Of a DNA stretch of 36,941 bases, positions 35,049 to 36,941 are shown in pieces (position 1 is the first letter of the stretch; each line of letters starts with the position of its first letter). This stretch comes from Prochlorococcus sp. AG-347-K19 (GTDB taxonomy: Bacteria; Cyanobacteriota; Cyanobacteriia; PCC-6307; Cyanobiaceae). Where the stretch lies: NCBI GenBank assembly GCA_003281335.1, contig QCCG01000004.1, positions 67,804-104,744 of the forward strand, read 5' to 3'. Made by a program: the position numbers and the translations under genes. The notes below the pieces were generated by a model. It did not search any database and was not told the origin of the DNA. It saw only the letters and a list, made by a program, of their open reading frames with translations.

Positions 35049-36092
35049 TTGAATAATATAACTTTATTAGAATCAACTGATGAAGAAATTACAAAACTTC
35101 AAGATTTCTTAAATGAATCATGGGCAAAAGATCATATTCTTGTAAAGAATAAATCACTTTTAAAGTGGCAACATAAATCTTTTTTTGATGTATCTAAGAT
35201 AAATTTTTTTATTGGTAAAGATTGTAATGATCAAATTACTTCTTGTCTTGGAATAATACCAGCAACGGCTAATTCTATACGCAAAGAATCAGATCTTATT
35301 TGGTTGACTACGTGGATCTCAAATATCCCTTATGAGGGCATTGCACTATTGTCAGAAGCTATCAAATATTTTAATCCTATTCAGGTTGCAGCTATAGGTA
35401 TTAATGATAAAGTTGCTAAACTATATAAGATACTTGGTTACACAGTAGATAAATTTAATCATTTTTATCTTTCAATAAAAAATAATAAATCTTCTCAAAT
35501 ATCGAAAACCTCAAGATATTTTAAATTTAATAATTCTGAATTTCACAAATTAAAATCTAATAACATAAATGCAGAACTTTATAATTATGTTGATCCTAAA
35601 TTTATCTCTATTAATAAATTAAAAAATAAAGAGTATCTAAATCATAGATACATTAATCATCCAAAATATAAATATATGACCCTAGATATAAAAAGAAATA
35701 ATATTAAAATAGCTAAATTAATAGTTAGAAAAATAGTATTTAATAAATCTTCTTGTCTACGAATAGTAGATACTTCTGAGATCAAGATTTCATCTCTAAA
35801 AGATAAAATTAATTGCCGTTTTGCAATAATAAATTTATTGATAAAACTTAAAATTGAATATATTGATATTTTTACTTCGGATGAAGCTTCTTTTGTAGCT
35901 TATTTGTTAGGTTTTATAAAAGTTAATAAAGAGAGGGATATTGTACCGGATTATTTTGAACCTTTTTTAAAAGAAAATATTGATATAAGATATGCTTATA
36001 AAAATTCGGGTAATCTTACCAACAATAAAAATTTAGATTTACCAGGAATATTTTTTAAAGGCGATAGCGATATGGATAGACCTAATATTTAG
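35049..36092 (+). CDS. GNAT-like acyltransferase of a surface-glycan type
   Basis: The 347-aa product opens with a GNAT-like half: LLKWQHKSFFDVSKINFFIG, SCLGIIPATANSIR, DLIWLTTWISNI and AAIGINDKVAKLYKILGYTV. This order (WQ, GIIP, W-W, AIGI, LGY) is what I recall from uncharacterised GNAT proteins in O-antigen clusters. The C-terminal half (from residue 160) is unrecognised and Lys/Asn-rich. The start is TTG at 35049. It diverges from the KAS III cassette, so it could transfer the acyl group made there. That link is inference. Confidence 0.6.
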   Translation: MNNITLLESTDEEITKLQDFLNESWAKDHILVKNKSLLKWQHKSFFDVSKINFFIGKDCNDQITSCLGIIPATANSIRKESDLIWLTTWISNIPYEGIALLSEAIKYFNPIQVAAIGINDKVAKLYKILGYTVDKFNHFYLSIKNNKSSQISKTSRYFKFNNSEFHKLKSNNINAELYNYVDPKFISINKLKNKEYLNHRYINHPKYKYMTLDIKRNNIKIAKLIVRKIVFNKSSCLRIVDTSEIKISSLKDKINCRFAIINLLIKLKIEYIDIFTSDEASFVAYLLGFIKVNKERDIVPDYFEPFLKENIDIRYAYKNSGNLTNNKNLDLPGIFFKGDSDMDRPNI

Positions 36093-36099
36093 ATGATTT

Positions 36100-36941
36100 T
36101 TAATTTACCTCTTTTGGTTTTATCCAACGCGAACACCATGCATCATTAGTATCCCATCTCTTTAATTTGTGATAAGAATCCGCATCTTTATATCTAGTAA
36201 AAGAAGCTCCACATTCAGTAGTAAAAGATAAATTAACTCCTAATTCTTTGTTAATTTTAATTGTGTTTTCATTATATGATCCATAAGGATATCCTAAAAA
36301 TCTTGGGTCATTATTTTTTAAAATATTTAAGTTTTTAAGTTCATTGAAACTATTATAGATTTCTTTAAATTGTTCTTCATATGTAAGAGTACCTAGCCAC
36401 TGATGAGTTAGACCATGACTACCAAAAACCATTCCTTTTTGATACATATTCTGTAGTTCAAATTTTGATAAGTAAAGTTCTTTTGCGAATTCAGATTCTT
36501 CTAAATTAGAAAAATCTTTTAGCAATGATTTAATAATAAATTTTCTATTATCTAATCCTTTTATATCTCTTTGCAACAATCTTTTTATTGCCACCACAAT
36601 CTTTGAGTCCATACGATCTTCAAAATTCTGAGTTTTTAAATATTCGTCAATTGATAAGTATTTACCATTTATGAAAATAGAAAAATCTCTTTTTTCAAAA
36701 ATTGAAATTATTGAATTTAATAGATCTTGATAATCTATTCCTCTAGAACCCAAAAGAAAATGGATTACATTTACATCTAATAAATTACTTTTTAATGCAT
36801 TAATGGGGGTAAAAAAAATAGCACTTGATCCAATTGAATGAAGATAATTAGCGCAATAATTATGATCTTTATAACCATCATCAAATGTCAATAAATATGC
36901 TTTTTTTGAATCATTATTTAAAAAATAAAATAATTTTTCAT
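36100..36941 (-). CDS. Polysaccharide deacetylase-family protein, 5' end missing
   Basis: NodB-type deacetylases remove acetyl groups from amino sugars. Reading leftward, the frame is open to the window edge (upstream residues AYLL just before the motif), so the N-terminus lies outside. Visible are motif 1 LTFDDGYKDH with the catalytic Asp pair, motif 2 FGSHGLTHQWLG (HxxxH metal ligands) and motif 3 RFLGYPYGSYN. At least 280 residues are present. It converges on the GNAT gene with 7 bases between stop codons. In context it may prepare a free amine that the acyltransferase could modify. Confidence 0.85.
   Translation of the reverse strand, partial: EKLFYFLNNDSKKAYLLTFDDGYKDHNYCANYLHSIGSSAIFFTPINALKSNLLDVNVIHFLLGSRGIDYQDLLNSIISIFEKRDFSIFINGKYLSIDEYLKTQNFEDRMDSKIVVAIKRLLQRDIKGLDNRKFIIKSLLKDFSNLEESEFAKELYLSKFELQNMYQKGMVFGSHGLTHQWLGTLTYEEQFKEIYNSFNELKNLNILKNNDPRFLGYPYGSYNENTIKINKELGVNLSFTTECGASFTRYKDADSYHKLKRWDTNDAWCSRWIKPKEVN

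Noticed and set aside
1..36941. CRISPR array, insertion sequence or integrase gene
   Set aside because: I found no regularly spaced repeats of suitable length, no transposase motifs and no tyrosine or serine recombinase frame.

Overview
The window is an AT-rich (roughly 30% G+C by eye), gene-dense stretch of a marine picocyanobacterial chromosome, most likely a high-light type Prochlorococcus. The grounds are the compact layout, the many TTG/GTG starts with few Shine-Dalgarno sites, cyanobacterial-type proteins (two-domain ThiE, fused CbiE/CbiT, FtsH beginning [13 protein letters not shown]3611) and a cyanobacterial-type SOS operator before lexA. This assignment rests on remembered family features, not on a database search.

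The left part (1-21,410) is core genome. In order it holds: ffh (cut by the window start), rpsP, phoH, a Bax-inhibitor-1-like membrane protein, era-trmD, ispF with an ABM-like secreted protein and larB (all overlapping), two very small genes, a leftward ribF-thiE-thiS cofactor operon, a DUF3611 protein, surE, pheS, nadK, cobL, a small protein plus a DUF3122-like secreted protein, ribD, ftsH, argF and lexA. Two oddities lie here. ribD is split by two single-base gains in A-runs. The usual trmD/ispF junction appears to have been opened by an insertion: a leftward formyltransferase gene sits between them, and the 3' end of trmD carries a decayed copy of the ispF start.

From 21,477 to the right edge the window is a surface-polysaccharide region. 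A rightward block (21,477-26,239) encodes a near-complete GDP-D-glycero-D-manno-heptose route (GmhA-like isomerase, HddA, HddC, GmhB) with a transaldolase that could supply sedoheptulose-7-phosphate, plus a sugar epimerase. A glycosyltransferase follows. Then comes tRNA-Ala(GGC), an FkbM methyltransferase, a GT2 glycosyltransferase and a CMAH-like metallo-beta-lactamase-fold protein. About 3.9 kb past the tRNA start lies a degraded copy of the tRNA's 3' part, in the arrangement expected for an element integrated at a tRNA 3' end. Beside it is the decayed end of a large surface-type protein.

The right end holds a leftward four-gene acyl cassette: ketoacyl-ACP synthase III, a dedicated acyl carrier protein, a ketoreductase and a phosphopantetheinyl transferase. 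Diverging from it is a GNAT-like acyltransferase, and beyond that a leftward polysaccharide deacetylase cut by the window edge. I read this as a self-contained pathway that makes an acyl group and places it on a surface glycan. It is my main candidate for an undescribed system.
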